Source: an uncultured Bacilli bacterium
Lineage (GTDB): Bacteria > Bacillota_I > Bacilli_A > RFN20 > CAG-826
DNA: 59,755 nt
Reading direction: 5' to 3'
Assembly (NCBI GenBank): GCA_944358895.1
Contig: CALVSB010000008.1
Location: forward strand, 1 to 59,755
The translations under genes and the position numbers were made by a program. Below, one piece after another: positions 25,230 through 34,664 of this stretch; the stretch's first letter is position 1; each line of letters starts with the position of its first letter. Below the pieces are notes generated by a model. The model was not told the DNA's origin. It searched no databases and saw only the letters and a program-made list of their open reading frames with translations.

Positions 25230-25532
25230 ATGAGCGAAGAATTGGATCGCCAAATCGAAGCTGTCCTCGACAAGATCCGTCCCTTCATGCAAAGGGAAGG
25301 CGGGGACATCACCTATATCGGGGAAAAGGACGGCACCGTCTATGTCGAGATGGCCGGGGCCTGCTCCGGCTGCATGTATGCGGACGCGGACATCTCGGCC
25401 GGGGTCGAAATCATCCTGATGGAAGAGGTCCCGGGCATCGTAAGGGTCGTCAACGCGACGAACGTCCCCCAAGACGTCATGGACCAATACCGGGCCCGGA
25501 AAGAAAAGGCCGAGGCGGCGAAAAAACAATAA
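25230..25532 (+). CDS. NifU C-terminal domain Fe-S scaffold protein
   Basis: 100 residues made of one NifU_C domain: RPFMQREGGDITYIG at the start, the CSGCMYA Fe-S ligand motif (CxxC) near residue 47, and EVPGIVRVVNA at the end. Such proteins carry and deliver Fe-S clusters. Clients in this window include MiaB, Nth and ferredoxin. Basic tail KEKAEAAKKQ. Confidence 0.9.
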   Translation: MSEELDRQIEAVLDKIRPFMQREGGDITYIGEKDGTVYVEMAGACSGCMYADADISAGVEIILMEEVPGIVRVVNATNVPQDVMDQYRARKEKAEAAKKQ

Positions 25533-25539
25533 AAGAAGG

Positions 25540-25570
25540 GCGATTTGCGGTAGCAATCGCTCGTTTTCTT
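25540..25570 (+). terminator. terminator of the NifU-like gene
   Basis: GCGATT and AATCGC form a stem followed by TCGTTTTCTT. Confidence 0.65.
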
Positions 25571-25583
25571 GCGCGTTTGCATG

Positions 25584-25610
25584 AAAAAGGCAGGCCCTTC
25601 GACCTGCCTT
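25584..25610 (-). terminator. terminator of the small membrane-protein pair
   Basis: AGGCAGG-CCCTTCGA-CCTGCCT; on the minus strand it is followed by TTTTTC. It lies 12 bases after the stop at 25622. Confidence 0.82.
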
Positions 25611-25621
25611 GGAAGAGGAAA

Positions 25622-25930
25622 CTAGTTCCGTTCCTTTTCGGTGAACTGCGCGTCGATGGCGTCCTTTTTCCCGCCGTTATCGTCCGGCGGCATGAGGTCG
25701 GCAATCGAGAACCAGCGGCCCCGTATCAGGATGAGAATCAGATCGACGATGAGATTGACCGGGTAGACGAAGAGCCAGACGATGGCGACGAGAAGCGCCA
25801 TCCAGCTCTTCCTAACGGCGGCCTCGACGATCCGGTCGGCCCCGTAGATGACGTCGACGAGGCAAAGGACGATCTTGACCCAAAGGGGCAAACCCAAAAG
25901 GGCCTGGTGGAGGGGATTGTCTTTAGCCAT
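25622..25930 (-). CDS. small membrane protein
   Basis: 102 residues with two hydrophobic segments (about 14-32 and 44-68) and a charged C-terminal tail. It resembles the upstream 74-residue protein in layout (short polar start, L..WVK/LLQIIL helix, loop with R/E, second helix ending in a D and I/L-rich stretch), so the two may be paralogues. Family not recognised. Confidence 0.7.
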   Translation of the reverse strand: MAKDNPLHQALLGLPLWVKIVLCLVDVIYGADRIVEAAVRKSWMALLVAIVWLFVYPVNLIVDLILILIRGRWFSIADLMPPDDNGGKKDAIDAQFTEKERN

Positions 25931-25933
25931 TGC

Positions 25934-26158
25934 TTACTTGCAAAGGATGAGGTGGTTGAAAAGGAGAACCCAGATGAGGTCGACCCAGCCGAAGGCAAAG
26001 CCAACCAAGACGGCAATGATGAAGCCGAGGAGGTTCCGGAGGCTCGGCTTCTGTAAGAGGCCGGTGAGCCGGACGATGATCTCGGTGATCCAGTTGACGC
26101 CGGGGATGAGGAGAAGGATGATCTGGAGGAGACGCGACTGACGATTAAACCATTTCAT
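25934..26158 (-). CDS. small membrane protein
   Basis: 74 residues, two membrane helices (about 10-28 and 42-68). Starts MKWFNRQSRLLQIILLLIPG. An AAGGAA site precedes ATG and a TATAGT box lies upstream. It is first of a tandem pair with the 102-residue protein three bases downstream. Function unknown. Confidence 0.7.
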   Translation of the reverse strand: MKWFNRQSRLLQIILLLIPGVNWITEIIVRLTGLLQKPSLRNLLGFIIAVLVGFAFGWVDLIWVLLFNHLILCK

Positions 26159-26216
26159 AAACTATGCGGTTCCTTTCTTAACCAAACTATAACCTCTAGA
26201 AGGGAGGAAGAATACT

Positions 26217-26999
26217 CTAGAGCGCAAGATTTTCCGGGCAATTGGCAAGGATGTACCCCTCGCGGTTGTAGACGTCTTCCCGGTTGTAGGAATAGCGGCT
26301 CCCGTCGGGTTTCACCATGATGCCGCCGGCTTCTTCGAGGATGAGGTTCCCCGGGGCGACGTCCCATTCCTTGGTGCCGCCGGAGAAACGATAGGAAATC
26401 TCGGCGCTTCCCTCGGCGATCTTGGCAAACTTGAGAGCCGCGCCCATCGGGACGATCTCGCTGAAGTGCGAGCGGCGGGCCTCGATGTAGGCCTTTTCCT
26501 TTTCGTTGAAGTGGCTCCGCGAGACGAGGCAGCGGAGATCTTTGCCCACCCGGGAGGAAACGTGGAGGCGGACCGGGGTGTCCCCGTCGAGCCGATAGGC
26601 CCCCTCGCCTTTGATCGCATAGTAGAAGAGATTCTGGTTGGGGGCATAGATGACCCCGACGACCGGCTCATGATAATGGACAAGGGCGATGAGGACGGCA
26701 AACTCGCCGGCGCGCGAAACGAAATCGCTCGTTCCGTCCAAGGGATCGACGACGAAGAGCCATTCCTTGTCGAGGCGCGACCTATCGTCGGTGCTCTCCT
26801 CGGTCAGGAAGGCTGCCTCCGGGAAGGCGGTACCGAGTTCCTTCCGGATGAGGGCATCGCTCCCCTTGTCGGCCGCGGTAACCGGGCTGTCGTCTTGCTT
26901 GATCTCGACCGCGAAATTGGTGTGGTAGACGTCCATGATGAGCTTCCCGGCGTCGAGGGCCGCTTGCTTCATGTGCTCAAAGGCAGCGAACAAATCCAT
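26217..26999 (-). CDS. inositol-monophosphatase-family phosphatase, CysQ-like
   Basis: 260 residues. Metal-site motifs are present: DSPVTAADKGSD, the acidic EES segment, DPLDGTSDF and EWDVAPGNLILEEAGG. By pattern it is nearest to the 3'(2'),5'-bisphosphate nucleotidase CysQ group, though inositol or fructose bisphosphatase activity is possible. It lies after the fba terminator with AGGAG before ATG and no clear own promoter, so it may depend on read-through. Confidence 0.85.
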   Translation of the reverse strand: MDLFAAFEHMKQAALDAGKLIMDVYHTNFAVEIKQDDSPVTAADKGSDALIRKELGTAFPEAAFLTEESTDDRSRLDKEWLFVVDPLDGTSDFVSRAGEFAVLIALVHYHEPVVGVIYAPNQNLFYYAIKGEGAYRLDGDTPVRLHVSSRVGKDLRCLVSRSHFNEKEKAYIEARRSHFSEIVPMGAALKFAKIAEGSAEISYRFSGGTKEWDVAPGNLILEEAGGIMVKPDGSRYSYNREDVYNREGYILANCPENLAL

Positions 27000-27020
27000 T
27001 TTTATCTCCTTGTGGCGCTA

Positions 27021-27047
27021 GAAAAGGCCCGGTCAACGCCGGGCCTA
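27021..27047 (-). terminator. terminator between fba and the phosphatase gene
   Basis: Minus strand AGGCCCGG-CGTTGA-CCGGGCCT followed by TTTTC. Only 20 bases separate it from the next ATG. Confidence 0.8.
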
Positions 27048-27059
27048 ACGTTCCGTCGG

Positions 27060-27938
27060 TTATTCGGCCTTGCCGATGCAGCCGAACACTTCGCAGTGCT
27101 CGCGGACGGTTTGGGCGATGCCTTTCTTCCCCGGGCCGATGATGTGGCGCGGATCGTAGACATCCTTGTCCTTCTCGAGGACTTCGCGGACGACGCGGGT
27201 CCAGTATTGCTGGCACTCGGTATTGACGTTGATCTTGCAGGTTCCGCGATCGATGGCCTTGCGGAGCTGATCGTTCGGGATGCCGCTGCCGCCGTGGAGA
27301 ACGAGCGGGATCTTCACGAGGTTGTGGATTTCCTCCATCTCGTTGAAGCCGAGCTTCGGTTCGCCATGATACGGGCCATGGACCGAGCCGAGGGCCGGAG
27401 CAAGGCAATCGATGTGGGTTTCCTTCACGAGCTCGACGCATTCGCTCGGAACGGCATACATACTTTCGGCAACGACTTCGTCTTCCTGGCCGCCGACCTT
27501 GCCGAGTTCCGCCTCGACGCTAACGCCGCGCGGGTGGGCATAGTCGACTACCTTCTTGACGAGGGCGATGTTCTCTTCGAGCGGGAGCTTGCTGCCGTCG
27601 ATCATGACCGAGCTATAGCCGGCATCGATGGCGGCCTTGCACCACTCGAAGCTGGGGCCGTGGTCGACGTGGATGGCCACCGGGATCGTGATGTTGTTGT
27701 CATGCATGTAGGCGAGGACCATGTCGACGACGACGTGGTGGCCGCCCATGTAAGTGGCCGCGCCTTTGCTGACGCCGAGGATGACCGGGGCCTTGAGTTC
27801 CTGGCAAGTGTCGAGGATGGCGCTCACCCATTCGAGGTTGTTGATGTTGAATTGTCCGACTGCGTAGTGTCCATCTTGGGCCTTCTTGAGCATTTCGGTC
27901 ATGCTCACGTAGTTCGGAAGATTGTACTTATTTTCCAT
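27060..27938 (-). CDS. fba: fructose-bisphosphate aldolase, class II
   Basis: 292 residues. Zinc aldolase of glycolysis. Signatures: [40 protein letters not shown] (both metal His), [14 protein letters not shown], and [24 protein letters not shown] precedes ATG. It follows rpoE in the ychF-ispF-argS-rpoE-fba group and ends at a terminator. Confidence 0.97.
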   Translation of the reverse strand: MENKYNLPNYVSMTEMLKKAQDGHYAVGQFNINNLEWVSAILDTCQELKAPVILGVSKGAATYMGGHHVVVDMVLAYMHDNNITIPVAIHVDHGPSFEWCKAAIDAGYSSVMIDGSKLPLEENIALVKKVVDYAHPRGVSVEAELGKVGGQEDEVVAESMYAVPSECVELVKETHIDCLAPALGSVHGPYHGEPKLGFNEMEEIHNLVKIPLVLHGGSGIPNDQLRKAIDRGTCKINVNTECQQYWTRVVREVLEKDKDVYDPRHIIGPGKKGIAQTVREHCEVFGCIGKAE

Positions 27939-27973
27939 GCTTCTCCTCCTAATATGTGATTTGCTGGAAAAAC

Positions 27974-28417
27974 TTAGTTGTCTTGGCCGACAAGGTGGGC
28001 AAGGTCGCCGTCGGTGCCGTATTCGGCTTCCTTGCGGTCCTCGGCCACGTCGTCGTTGTAGCCGGCGTCCATGCTCTGGTCGTTGTCGGCATCCTCGCCG
28101 CTTCCGCCCTCGGCATCTTCGCCTTCTTCCTTGACGTCCTCGCCTTCTTCGTCGGCACTATAGAGCTCGGCCGTCGAGATGTGGACCTTGTCGTAGGTAT
28201 GGTTCTCGCGAAGGCCCCACTTCGTGTCCTTCATGGCGACGAAGCGGCCGTCGAGGGTCAGGTCGGTGTAAAGGGTGCCGAGACGGGCGGTCTTCTCTTC
28301 TTCGCTCATCTCGAGTTCCGCGGCCACGCGGTTCATGATCTCGGTGAAGGAAAGGTCATTGCCATCCTTCTCGAGGACGTCATAGGCGACGTCAATCATC
28401 GATTTGTCGTTTCTCAT
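27974..28417 (-). CDS. rpoE: RNA polymerase delta subunit
   Basis: 147 residues. An N-terminal HARE-HTH domain (about 1-85, [19 protein letters not shown].. [20 protein letters not shown]) is followed by a disordered tail of mostly Glu and Asp. This is the delta factor found in Bacilli and relatives; it speeds polymerase recycling and open-complex sensitivity. It lies between argS and fba. Confidence 0.93.
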   Translation of the reverse strand: MRNDKSMIDVAYDVLEKDGNDLSFTEIMNRVAAELEMSEEEKTARLGTLYTDLTLDGRFVAMKDTKWGLRENHTYDKVHISTAELYSADEEGEDVKEEGEDAEGGSGEDADNDQSMDAGYNDDVAEDRKEAEYGTDGDLAHLVGQDN

Positions 28418-28435
28418 CTGTTCTCCTTTGCGATT

Positions 28436-30064
28436 TTACATCTTTTCCGGGGCGCTTACCCCGAGGATCCTGAGGGCTTCCTTGATGACGATGGAACTGG
28501 CCTTGAGAAGAGCCAGCCGCGAGCAAGTCAGCGTTTCCTTTTCCCGGCCGATGATCCGCGTCGACGCATAGTATTCGTGGACGAGGGAAGCGAGCCGGTA
28601 GACGTAGCCGGCCACCTTGTGCGGGGCCCGGGCTTCGCCGGCGGATTCTATCATAGCAGGGAAAGAAGCCAGTTGCTTCAAGATTTCCCCTTCTAGGGGA
28701 AGGACGAGGGTTCCGGCGGTCAGGCGCGGCTCGAGCGGCTCGGCCAGCGTCAGGACGCTATGGCAACGGGCATAGGCGTACTGGGAATAGTAGACCGGGT
28801 TTTCCTTGCTCTTCGAAAGGGCGAGGTCGAGATTGAAGTCGAGGTGGGTATCGCCGCTCCGCTCGGTGAAGAAGTAACGGACGGCATCGACGCCGACTTC
28901 GGCCACGAGGTCGCGGTGGGCCACCGCTTTGCCCGTCCGCTTGCTCATTTTCACTTCCTCGCCGTTTTTGTAGACGCGGACGATCTGGTAGAGCCCGAAC
29001 TCGAGGACGTTTTCCGGGTAGCCCTTCATCATGAGGGCACTCTTCATCCTCGCGAGGTAGCCATGGTGGTCAGCCCCAAGCATGTCGACGAGGAGGTCGA
29101 AGCCCCGGCTCAGCTTATCGTAGTGATAGGCAATGTCCGGCATGAAGTAGGTGTAGGTGCCGTCCTTCTTGACGATCGGCCGATCCTTGTCGTCGAGGTA
29201 GGCGCTCGTCTTGAGGAAGAGGGCTCCGTCTTGCTCGTAGGCCAATCCCTTTTCCTTGAAGAAGGCAATCGCCTCTTCGATCTTGCCGGATTTCCGGATG
29301 TCGCTTTCGTAGGTGAAGACATCGAAGTGGACACCGAAGTCGCTCAGGTCTTTCTTGATCTTGGAAAGCTCGCGGTCGACGCCATAGCGGGAGAAGAAAG
29401 CGAGATCCTCGTCCGTCCCGGCGAGGAGGCTGTCGCCTTTCTGGTCCTTGATTTCCTGAGCGATGGCGATGAGGTCTTCGCCGTGGTAATCGTCGTCCCC
29501 GAGTTCGAGGGGATAGCCGAAGAGTTCCTTGTAACGGGCATAGAGGGAGAGCCCAAGATGGCGCACCTGGTTCCCGCAGTCGTTGACGTAATACTCGCGG
29601 GTGACATCGTAGCCGGCCTTTTGGAGAAGCGAGGCCGTGGCATCGCCGAGGGCCGCGCCCCGGGTATGGCCGAGGTGGAGGTCGCCGGTCGGGTTGGCCG
29701 AAACGAACTCGACGTCGATTTTCCTATTCTTCTTCGCCCCGTCGCCGAAGTGGGGCCCTTCCTCGAAGATCTTTCTAACGACCGATTCGAGGTCTTCCTT
29801 CTTGAGGAAGAAGTTGATGAAGCCCGGGCCGGCGACTTCATAGTGTTCGACAAGGTCGGCCGGGAGGCGGGAGGCGATGTCATTGGCTAGTTCGACCGGA
29901 TTCCGCTTGGCTTCCTTCGCCTTTTTCATGGCAATCGGCGAGGCATAGTCGCCGTGGGCTTTTTCCTTGCTTTCGACCAAGGGGATGCTCTCGGGAGCAA
30001 TTTCGATGCCGATTTCGCCAAAGGCCTTGGCGAGAGCTTCTTTGAGGCGCGTTTGATTGTCCAT
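28436..30064 (-). CDS. argS: arginyl-tRNA synthetase
   Basis: 542 residues, class I synthetase. Arg-specific signatures: VEFVSANPTGDLHLGHTRGA (HIGH form HLGH), the DALR-type anticodon domain at the C-terminus, and KMSKRTGKAV (KMSKS form KMSKR). It begins right after the ispF stop, so the two are coupled. Confidence 0.96.
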   Translation of the reverse strand: MDNQTRLKEALAKAFGEIGIEIAPESIPLVESKEKAHGDYASPIAMKKAKEAKRNPVELANDIASRLPADLVEHYEVAGPGFINFFLKKEDLESVVRKIFEEGPHFGDGAKKNRKIDVEFVSANPTGDLHLGHTRGAALGDATASLLQKAGYDVTREYYVNDCGNQVRHLGLSLYARYKELFGYPLELGDDDYHGEDLIAIAQEIKDQKGDSLLAGTDEDLAFFSRYGVDRELSKIKKDLSDFGVHFDVFTYESDIRKSGKIEEAIAFFKEKGLAYEQDGALFLKTSAYLDDKDRPIVKKDGTYTYFMPDIAYHYDKLSRGFDLLVDMLGADHHGYLARMKSALMMKGYPENVLEFGLYQIVRVYKNGEEVKMSKRTGKAVAHRDLVAEVGVDAVRYFFTERSGDTHLDFNLDLALSKSKENPVYYSQYAYARCHSVLTLAEPLEPRLTAGTLVLPLEGEILKQLASFPAMIESAGEARAPHKVAGYVYRLASLVHEYYASTRIIGREKETLTCSRLALLKASSIVIKEALRILGVSAPEKM

Positions 30065-30550
30065 TTAGCAGTTCCTTTCCAAAAGTACGGTGCACACGCA
30101 TTTGACGGCTTTCCCTTCGCCGATCGGCCCCAACCCCTCGTTGGTTCCGGCCTTGATGGCCACCTCTGAGGCGCTGATCCCGAGGAGCGAAGCGACGTGC
30201 TCTTTCATCGTGATGATGAAGGAGCCGATTTTCGGGCGCTCGAGCAAGATGTACGAATCGAGATTAACGACCGCAAAACCGGCTTCTTTTGCCAGCTCCA
30301 TGGCTTTTTTCACGATGAGGGAGGAATCCATCCCGGCCGTCTTCTTTTCCTCGGGCGGGAAATGATGGCCGATGTCCTCTCCCCCGATGGCGCCGAGGAT
30401 GGCGTCGGCGAGAGCGTGGTAATAGCAGTCGCCGTCGCTATGGGCGACGGGCGAGAAGGCGGTCGTTATCTCCGTTCCGGCCAAGACGAAGCGCCCGCCT
30501 TCTTGGAGACGGTGGATGTCTTCGCCATAGCCGATCCGAAGTGAACTCAT
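30065..30550 (-). CDS. ispF: 2-C-methyl-D-erythritol 2,4-cyclodiphosphate synthase
   Basis: 161 residues, IspF of the MEP pathway. GYGEDIHRL carries the metal-binding Asp and His; HSDGDCYYHALADAILGA is the second signature; the C-terminus has KAGTNEGLGPIGEGKAV. It overlaps the end of ychF by four bases (ATGA). IspD is encoded apart, at 17769. Confidence 0.95.
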   Translation of the reverse strand: MSSLRIGYGEDIHRLQEGGRFVLAGTEITTAFSPVAHSDGDCYYHALADAILGAIGGEDIGHHFPPEEKKTAGMDSSLIVKKAMELAKEAGFAVVNLDSYILLERPKIGSFIITMKEHVASLLGISASEVAIKAGTNEGLGPIGEGKAVKCVCTVLLERNC

Positions 30551-31656
30551 ACGTTGAAGCGGAAGTAGCAAATGTCCCCGTCTTGCATGACGTAGTCTTT
30601 GCCTTCCAACCTTAGCTTCCCGCTTTCCTTCACCGCTTCCTCGCTTCCGAGGGCGTGGAGGTCCTCGTAGGAAGTCACCTCGGCCCGGATGAAGCCTTTC
30701 TCGAAGTCGGTATGGATGATGCCGGCGCATTCCGGCGCCCTCATCCCTTTCTTGAAGGTCCAAGCCCGGCATTCGTCCTTGCCGGTCGTGAAGAAGGTCG
30801 CTAGGTCGAGGAGCGAATAGGAAGCCTTGACCAGGCGGTCAAGGCCGCTCTCCTTGGCCCCGAGACTATCGAGGAAATCCTTGCGCTCCTCTTTCGGAAG
30901 CTGGGAAATCTCGCACTCGATCTCACAGGAGACCGGGATGGCGATCGTCCCTTCCTGCTTGGCAATTTCCTCGACGACCTTGAAGTATTTGTTGTTCTCG
31001 ACGTCGGCATAGCCGTCGTCAGAGACGTTAGCCACGTAAAGAATCGGCTTGAGGGTCAATAGGAAGAGATTCTTCCTCGCATAGGCGAATTGTTCCTCGT
31101 TCAGTCCCTTGGCCCGCCGGCCGGGAATCCCCTGCTCGAGGACTTCCTTGAGGGCCGTAAGGATCGGCATCTCGTAGATGGCTTGCTTGTCCTTGGCGAC
31201 CCGGGCCTTGATTTCCTGTTTGCCGATCCGGTTGTTGACCGTTTCGAGGTCAGCCATCGCGAGCTCGAGATCGATGGTCTCGATGTCGCGTTTCGGATCG
31301 ACGCTTCCCTCCACGTGGACGATGTTCTCGTTTTCGAAGCAGCGGACCACTTCGCAGATGGCGTCGCATTCGCGGATGGCAGCCAGGAACTGGTTGCCGA
31401 GGCCTTCGCCTTTGCTAGCCCCTTTGACCAGGCCGGCGATGTCGTAGAACGTAAAGGTCGCGAACGTCGTCTTATTCGGCTTATAGAGGCTAGAGAGATA
31501 CTCGAGCCTTTCGTCGGGAACCGTGACGATTCCCTCATTCGGCTTGATGGTCGCGAACGGATAGTTCTCAGCCAGGACGTGTGAATTGGTTATGGCATTG
31601 AAGAGGGTCGACTTCCCCACGTTCGGGAGGCCGACGATGCCTGTTTTCATACTCAT
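30547..31656 (-). CDS. ychF: redox-regulated ATPase YchF
   Basis: 369 residues. Obg-like G-domain with NVGKST (Walker A), [20 protein letters not shown], a coiled-coil insert (about 130-200), and the C-terminal TGS-like domain ending in [10 protein letters not shown]. It binds ribosomes and prefers ATP. TATAAT lies 16 bases before ATG 31656 and there is no ribosome site, so the leader is only about ten bases. First gene of the 26-31 kb group. Confidence 0.95.
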   Translation of the reverse strand: MSMKTGIVGLPNVGKSTLFNAITNSHVLAENYPFATIKPNEGIVTVPDERLEYLSSLYKPNKTTFATFTFYDIAGLVKGASKGEGLGNQFLAAIRECDAICEVVRCFENENIVHVEGSVDPKRDIETIDLELAMADLETVNNRIGKQEIKARVAKDKQAIYEMPILTALKEVLEQGIPGRRAKGLNEEQFAYARKNLFLLTLKPILYVANVSDDGYADVENNKYFKVVEEIAKQEGTIAIPVSCEIECEISQLPKEERKDFLDSLGAKESGLDRLVKASYSLLDLATFFTTGKDECRAWTFKKGMRAPECAGIIHTDFEKGFIRAEVTSYEDLHALGSEEAVKESGKLRLEGKDYVMQDGDICYFRFNV

Positions 31657-31980
31657 CGTTTTACCCGGTCGGATTATAGCCCAACGCGCGCACGAAGGAA
31701 ATTGCTTAAAAAGGCCGGAGAACGAGGTCAAGAAAGCCGAGTCTCGCCTGCCTCGCTTGGGCAATGTTAGGGCTGTGTCAGTCTTTACTATGCCAAGCCA
31801 TAACCAAAGTCGGAAAAAAGAAGGTGGTTTTGCGGAGGCTATTCGTCGTTTTGCTCCTCTGGTCAAAACGTGAAACAAGATTTTTTAAACAGATGGATAT
31901 TTGATTCTCATCTCGTAAGCAAAATGGGGTCTTTCTGCTTTACTCTTGCTGCCTGAAGTGCATTCTTGCTATCAAGAAAG
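31657..31980. other. intergenic region without a supported gene
   Basis: About 320 bases between divergent ychF and a lipoprotein gene. It holds the ychF TATAAT box at its left and a TTGCTG..TGC-TATCAA promoter candidate just before the lipoprotein. Open frames through it are extensions or antisense of ychF. The middle is plain sequence with no hairpin I trust. Confidence 0.5.
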
Positions 31981-31988
31981 GAACACGC

Positions 31989-34286
31989 ATGAAAAGAAAG
32001 ATTACCTTCTTGGCCGCCTTGTCGGCGGCTGCGTTGATTCTCGCCGGTTGCGGCGAGACGGGAACAAGCACTACTGGCGACGCTTCTTCCTCAAACGATA
32101 GCCAGGCTCCCTCGACGAGCGTCTCGACGAGCGAAGGCGAAACGTCCGCTTCCTCTTCCAACATCGAAGGCGGCGGCAGCCACACTTCCTCGAGCGAAGA
32201 AGAGTCGCTTCCCCCGGCGAGCAACCCGGACGACAGCAAGCCGGACACGAGCGAGCCAGACGACAGCGAGCCCTCTGTCTCGACCGACATTCCGGCCGAG
32301 GCTCAAGGCGAGGACCATGGAATGTCGCTCATGATGATGGGCGGCCTGAACAAAAATGCCATCCGTTCGGTCTATGCCATCTTCGATGACAAGAGCGCCG
32401 ACGTCGAATTGACCTGGGCCACCGACAATGCGGCCGTGGTCGAAATCTACACCACCTTCGGCGGCTCGATGCCGGAAGCTCTCCTTTCCGCTAGGGGCAT
32501 CGGCACGGCTACCATCTACGCCTACGAAACGGGGAACCCGGCCAACATCCACGCTTCCTATGAGGTGACGGTGGCCGAAGGCACGGCCATGAGCGACGAC
32601 ATCTATGCCCAGCTCATGGGCGGGATCAAGTTCACTACCGACCAAAGCTACTACGCCTATCAGGCTGACTATCAACCGATCGCCCAAGGCGGCTACGACA
32701 TCGTGACCGTCTACGAAGAGTCGCGGGAAAGCGCGGACGCCATCACCGGCATCGAACAGACCGACAAGTACATGTTCACGATGACGGACAAGGACACCGG
32801 GAAATCCGATGAACTGATCCGGGTCCGGAGCAGCGGCGACGACGTCGCGACCGAGTACATCACCAAGGACAACACCATCGGCTACAACCTCATCCGCGAC
32901 GAGGATGGCTACACGATGGATTACGACACCACCCTCTATCCGAACCAGTTCGCGGCCGGTTGGGCTTGCTCCCCGGCGAGCTTCGTAACGACCGACGGCG
33001 GCAAGACCTACCACTTCATCGATAGCGTCTACGGGGCTAGCTACCTCATCTCCTCCCTCTATGGCGACTCGTTCACGGCCGACGACATCTACGTCACCGT
33101 CGAAAACGGCGTGCCGACCGAGCTCACGATGGTCGTCGATCCCTATAACGCCGACGAGGATGCCGGCGTCAAGTATGGCCAGGTCGTCACCTCGACCATC
33201 TCCGACATCGGGACGGCCAAGGTCCCGAGTCCCAAGCCCTATGCCCACGAGGCCTACCACGACAAAATCGGGACGGCCATCGACAACATGGCGGCCCTCG
33301 AAAACTACAAGGCTACCTATACCATTGCTTTCTCCTCGATTGAAAAGAGCACCTACGAGATCACGATGACGGAGGACACGATCGACCAGAAATACACCTC
33401 CACTTCGGCTGCCGGCGCCACAACCTCGGCCCAAAGCGGCGTCCATGCGACGGCCGAGGACTTCTACTTCGAGTACACCATCGTCGGCGGCGAAATCATC
33501 AAGGGCGAGGAGCACCGCTCCTACTGGAACAAGCCAGAAGACGGCATCAGCCGCTACCCGACCTTCGAGTTCGCCCCGGAAATCTTCGAAGAAACGGCGA
33601 CCGAAAACGTCTACGCTGCCCACGAAGGCACCGAGGCCTTCGTCCATTACATGGCTTACTTCCCAGCCAATTCCGGCTACTGGAACGTGACGAGCGCCAC
33701 CATCACCCTCGACGGGAACGGCCACATCGCCTCGGCCTCGTTTGCCGGCGACCTCCTCGAAGACCCCTTCACCTGCGAGATCACCTTCAGCGACTTCGGC
33801 ACGGCTTCGACCGGCCTCGACTTCGACGCGATGGACGACACCGTCCCGACGAGCTGGGCCGAGGATCCGAACGCTTACTTCGTCAGCAACCTCCAGGAGT
33901 GGACGATCGACGGGAAAACCCTCGACCAGATCATCCCCTACACCTACTGCCCGGTCGGCTATAGCGACGGGGTCGGCTGGCTGAGGGACGACCTTGCCAT
34001 CTGCTACTTCGACACCGACTACTTCGAGACGGCCGACGGCGAATACGACGAAGCCTTGGCCAATGCCTTCATCGAGGATTTCACCGCCAACCTCGTCGCG
34101 GCTGGATTCGTCGAGACCGAAGGCAAGGAAGCGCTGAACAACAATGCCACCCAATACACCAAGGACGGCATCTCAATCAGCATCACCCGCTACCACGCCG
34201 ATTGGAGCGGAGCCTACCTCAGCTACCTCCGGGTCATGGTCCGGGTCGATGACGCCGCGCGTCTCGTCGACCATAGCGGCTATTGA
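31989..34286 (+). CDS. large secreted lipoprotein of unknown function
   Basis: 765 residues. Signal peptide MKRKITFLAALSAAALILAGC with lipobox LAGC, so Cys is lipidated and the protein sits on the outer face of the membrane. Residues ~22-100 are a Ser/Thr/Asp/Glu/Pro-rich linker. The rest is rich in Thr, Asp, Tyr and beta-like, with no family recognised. Both halves carry similar FxxxxYxFIDSVYGASY / TEDTIDQKYTS type segments. GAAAGGA precedes ATG. Substrate binding or adhesion are possible. Confidence 0.85.
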   Translation: MKRKITFLAALSAAALILAGCGETGTSTTGDASSSNDSQAPSTSVSTSEGETSASSSNIEGGGSHTSSSEEESLPPASNPDDSKPDTSEPDDSEPSVSTDIPAEAQGEDHGMSLMMMGGLNKNAIRSVYAIFDDKSADVELTWATDNAAVVEIYTTFGGSMPEALLSARGIGTATIYAYETGNPANIHASYEVTVAEGTAMSDDIYAQLMGGIKFTTDQSYYAYQADYQPIAQGGYDIVTVYEESRESADAITGIEQTDKYMFTMTDKDTGKSDELIRVRSSGDDVATEYITKDNTIGYNLIRDEDGYTMDYDTTLYPNQFAAGWACSPASFVTTDGGKTYHFIDSVYGASYLISSLYGDSFTADDIYVTVENGVPTELTMVVDPYNADEDAGVKYGQVVTSTISDIGTAKVPSPKPYAHEAYHDKIGTAIDNMAALENYKATYTIAFSSIEKSTYEITMTEDTIDQKYTSTSAAGATTSAQSGVHATAEDFYFEYTIVGGEIIKGEEHRSYWNKPEDGISRYPTFEFAPEIFEETATENVYAAHEGTEAFVHYMAYFPANSGYWNVTSATITLDGNGHIASASFAGDLLEDPFTCEITFSDFGTASTGLDFDAMDDTVPTSWAEDPNAYFVSNLQEWTIDGKTLDQIIPYTYCPVGYSDGVGWLRDDLAICYFDTDYFETADGEYDEALANAFIEDFTANLVAAGFVETEGKEALNNNATQYTKDGISISITRYHADWSGAYLSYLRVMVRVDDAARLVDHSGY

Positions 34287-34304
34287 TCGCCGCTCAACAA
34301 GAAA

Positions 34305-34335
34305 GGAGCCCCTGCTGATGCGGGCTCCTTTTTTC
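34305..34335 (+). terminator. terminator of the lipoprotein gene
   Basis: GGAGCCCC..GGGCTCC hairpin with six T. Confidence 0.88.
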
Positions 34336-34351
34336 GCTGGAAGAAGGCAAC

Positions 34352-34374
34352 AAAAAATCCCCGTCAAGCGGGGA
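34352..34374 (-). terminator. terminator of cspA
   Basis: Minus strand TCCCCG-CTTGA-CGGGGA followed by TTTTTTG. Confidence 0.88.
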
Positions 34375-34396
34375 AAACCTGGTTCACAAGGAAGAC

Positions 34397-34597
34397 TTAG
34401 TCAACCTTAACGACGTGCTCAGCCCTGGGGCCGCGCTCGCCATTGGTCGCCTCGAATTCGACATGCTCGCCCTTTTCAGCCGTGTGATAGCCTTCCATCA
34501 CAAGCGCCGAGAAGTGGAAGAAGTAGTCGACATTGTCCTCGCCGTGGATAAAGCCGAAGCCCTTGTCCGCGTTGAACATCTTGACGGTTCCCTTCAT
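34397..34597 (-). CDS. cspA: cold-shock protein
   Basis: 66 residues. MKGTVKMFNADKGFGFI (RNP1) and DYFFHFSAL (RNP2) are the cold-shock domain marks; the family binds single-stranded RNA and DNA and keeps mRNA open. GAGGG precedes ATG 34597. A TGC-TATATT box (extended -10) lies about 35 bases upstream. An in-frame ATG next to the -10 box is too close to be used. Confidence 0.95.
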   Translation of the reverse strand: MKGTVKMFNADKGFGFIHGEDNVDYFFHFSALVMEGYHTAEKGEHVEFEATNGERGPRAEHVVKVD

Positions 34598-34664
34598 GGA
34601 GTCCCTCTCTTTCTTGACCCGAAGGTCGGACATAATATAGCACTATAAAGATTTTTCGGTACAA

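Noticed and set aside
31586-31873. 95-codon plus-strand frame across the ychF 5' end
   Set aside because: Mostly antisense to ychF, no ribosome site and no family.
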